Shown here: piece after piece, positions 5,483 to 6,653 of the stretch
Layout: the number at the start of each line of letters is the position of its first letter
Numbering within the stretch: position 1 is the stretch's first letter
From: Hyphomonadaceae bacterium
GTDB lineage: Bacteria; Pseudomonadota; Alphaproteobacteria; Caulobacterales; Hyphomonadaceae
Assembly: GCA_030696545.1 (NCBI GenBank)
Contig: JAUYSA010000472.1
Span: 1-6,653, forward strand
Direction: 5' to 3'
Length of the DNA stretch: 6,653 nt
Made by a program: the position numbers and the translations under genes
The notes under the pieces: generated by a model
The model's input: only the letters and a program-made list of their open reading frames with translations
The model's database searches: none
What the model was told of the DNA's origin: nothing

Positions 5483-6653
5483 CTGTCCGAAATTGCCGCC
5501 AGCGAGATTGTCGACACCGTTCCGAGCGCGCTTATCGTGCTGAACAAGGACCTGATCATCACATCGGCCAACCGGGCTTTCTATCAGACGTTCCGCACCA
5601 GCCGCGCCGAGACCGAAGGCTGCCTGATCTACGATCTGGGCAACCGGCAGTGGGACATACCGGCGCTGCGCACCCTGCTGGAAAGCGTGATTCCGCATCG
5701 TGCGTCGGTCGAGGGTTTCGAGGTCGAACACGACTTCCCGACCATTGGCGAGCGCACCATGCTGGTGAATGCACGCAAGATCATTCATCCCGGCGACGAT
5801 AATGACGGCTCCATCCTGCTCGCTATCGAGGATGTCAGCGAGGAGCGCGCGGCGCGCAAGGACAGCAAACGCAACTGGCAGCTGACGCAGAGCATTGTGG
5901 ACACGATTCGCGATCCGCTGGTCGTGCTTGAATCCGACATGACGGTGGTGACGGCGAGCAAGGCGTTCCTGACGATGTTCGGCATCACGCAGGCCGAGGC
6001 GCGCGGACGGCGCGTGTCCGAGCTGGGCCAGCATCAATGGGACGTGCCCGCCCTGCGCCATGTGCTGGACAAGGTGCTGCCGGAGAACAAGCCGTTCGAG
6101 AATTTCGAGATCGAAGACACGTTCCCCGTGCTCGGCCAACGTGTTTTCAATCTCAACGCCCGCAAGATTTCGCAACCGGGCAACCATGCCCACCGGATGC
6201 TGCTGGTGTTCGAGGACATCACGGATCGCAAGCAGCGCGAGCGTGATGCGCTGATGCTGACCAACGAGATATCACACCGGATCAAGAACAACCTGCAGAT
6301 CATTGTGGGGCTGATCGCATTCGAGGCGCGCTCGACGCCCAAGCCATGTGTGCAGGGCTACAGGTCGATGCAGACGCGGATCGGCGCGATCGCCGAGCTT
6401 TACGACCTGATTTCGCATTCAAGCCGCGGCGGGTCCGTTGCGGTGGACGGCTATCTGAAGAAGATCGGTACGTCGATTTCGGCCAGCCTTCTGGGCACCG
6501 CCACGAGGATCAGCATCGATGTGGAGGCGGAGGCCCTGGAGATCAATCCGGAACAGGCGGTGCCGTTCGGCTTGCTGGTCAACGAGCTGGCGACCAACGC
6601 CATCAAGCACGCGTTTCCGGATGGAGTGGGACGTGTGGTCATGAGCGTGCGGG
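5483..6653 (+). CDS. PAS-PAS-HisKA_2 sensor histidine kinase (3' end cut by window)
   Basis: This is an open frame of at least 390 codons, running off the window. It begins with two homologous PAS sensor domains (about 8-105 and 137-234), each with a QWDxPAL...FExExxFPxxGxR...NARKI signature, followed by a linker. The phospho-acceptor box EISHRIKNNLQ has His265; the KNNLQ form marks the HisKA_2 family rather than HWE. The ATPase N-box NELATNAIKHAF has Asn367 and Asn372. The rest of the ATP-binding domain lies beyond the window. No membrane segment is seen, so it is likely a cytoplasmic sensor. The start is unusual: CTG at 5483 behind GAGGAG. The nearest GTG (5537) would delete the first strand of PAS1, which aligns with PAS2 from residue 9 onward. 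The likely partner is the upstream receiver. The ligand and cofactor are unknown. Confidence 0.9.
   Translation, partial: MSEIAASEIVDTVPSALIVLNKDLIITSANRAFYQTFRTSRAETEGCLIYDLGNRQWDIPALRTLLESVIPHRASVEGFEVEHDFPTIGERTMLVNARKIIHPGDDNDGSILLAIEDVSEERAARKDSKRNWQLTQSIVDTIRDPLVVLESDMTVVTASKAFLTMFGITQAEARGRRVSELGQHQWDVPALRHVLDKVLPENKPFENFEIEDTFPVLGQRVFNLNARKISQPGNHAHRMLLVFEDITDRKQRERDALMLTNEISHRIKNNLQIIVGLIAFEARSTPKPCVQGYRSMQTRIGAIAELYDLISHSSRGGSVAVDGYLKKIGTSISASLLGTATRISIDVEAEALEINPEQAVPFGLLVNELATNAIKHAFPDGVGRVVMSVR

Noticed and set aside
5306..6193. 295-residue minus-strand frame opposite the receiver and kinase
   Set aside because: It overlaps unmistakable receiver and PAS coding on the plus strand and has no recognisable domain.
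5537..6653. Kinase start at GTG 5537
   Set aside because: It would remove IVDTVPSALI, which aligns with IVDTIRDPLV of PAS2, and it has no good ribosome binding site upstream.

Overview
The window is GC-rich DNA from a free-living alphaproteobacterium. The TCA-cycle proteins are alphaproteobacterial in character, a HisKA_2-type kinase is paired with a single-domain receiver, an EcfG-like promoter precedes that pair, and GC-rich palindromic repeats fill the gaps. A stalked-budding or Caulobacter-like marine lineage (Hyphomonadaceae) would fit, but the genus is inference only.

Layout: positions 1-218 hold a cluster of short perfect hairpins. Positions 219-1121 (minus) encode a hormone-sensitive-lipase-family esterase with a TTG start. 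Positions 1122-1350 hold a second hairpin cluster that contains an inverted, modular copy of part of the first. Positions 1351-2751 (minus) encode dihydrolipoyl dehydrogenase (E3), with a good sigma-70-like promoter of its own at 2785-2812. Positions 2880-3431 (minus) encode an unrecognised small membrane protein. Positions 3438-4661 (minus) encode the E2 subunit of 2-oxoglutarate dehydrogenase. Positions 4662-5050 are a divergent control region. Positions 5051-5416 (plus) encode a single-domain response regulator. From 5483 to the window end (plus) runs a PAS-PAS-HisKA_2 sensor kinase, cut off by the edge.

How the genes work together: the minus-strand block supplies E2 and E3 of the 2-oxoglutarate dehydrogenase complex, with a membrane protein of unknown role lying 6 bases behind E2. 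The E1 gene (sucA), usually just upstream of sucB, is not there. The plus-strand pair is a two-component system. Its promoter region carries GGAAC-N17-GTT, the pattern of the alphaproteobacterial general stress sigma factor EcfG, so the pair may belong to the stress regulon.

Most worth a second look: (1) the kinase has no ATG, GTG or TTG start before its first PAS domain, but has a strong ribosome binding site placed for a CTG start, in the same frame as the response regulator; (2) the EcfG-like promoter with an inverted repeat in its spacer; (3) the mosaic hairpin repeats, which share fixed 14-base and 13-base borders around different hairpin cores. I found no CRISPR array, phage, transposase or RNA gene.
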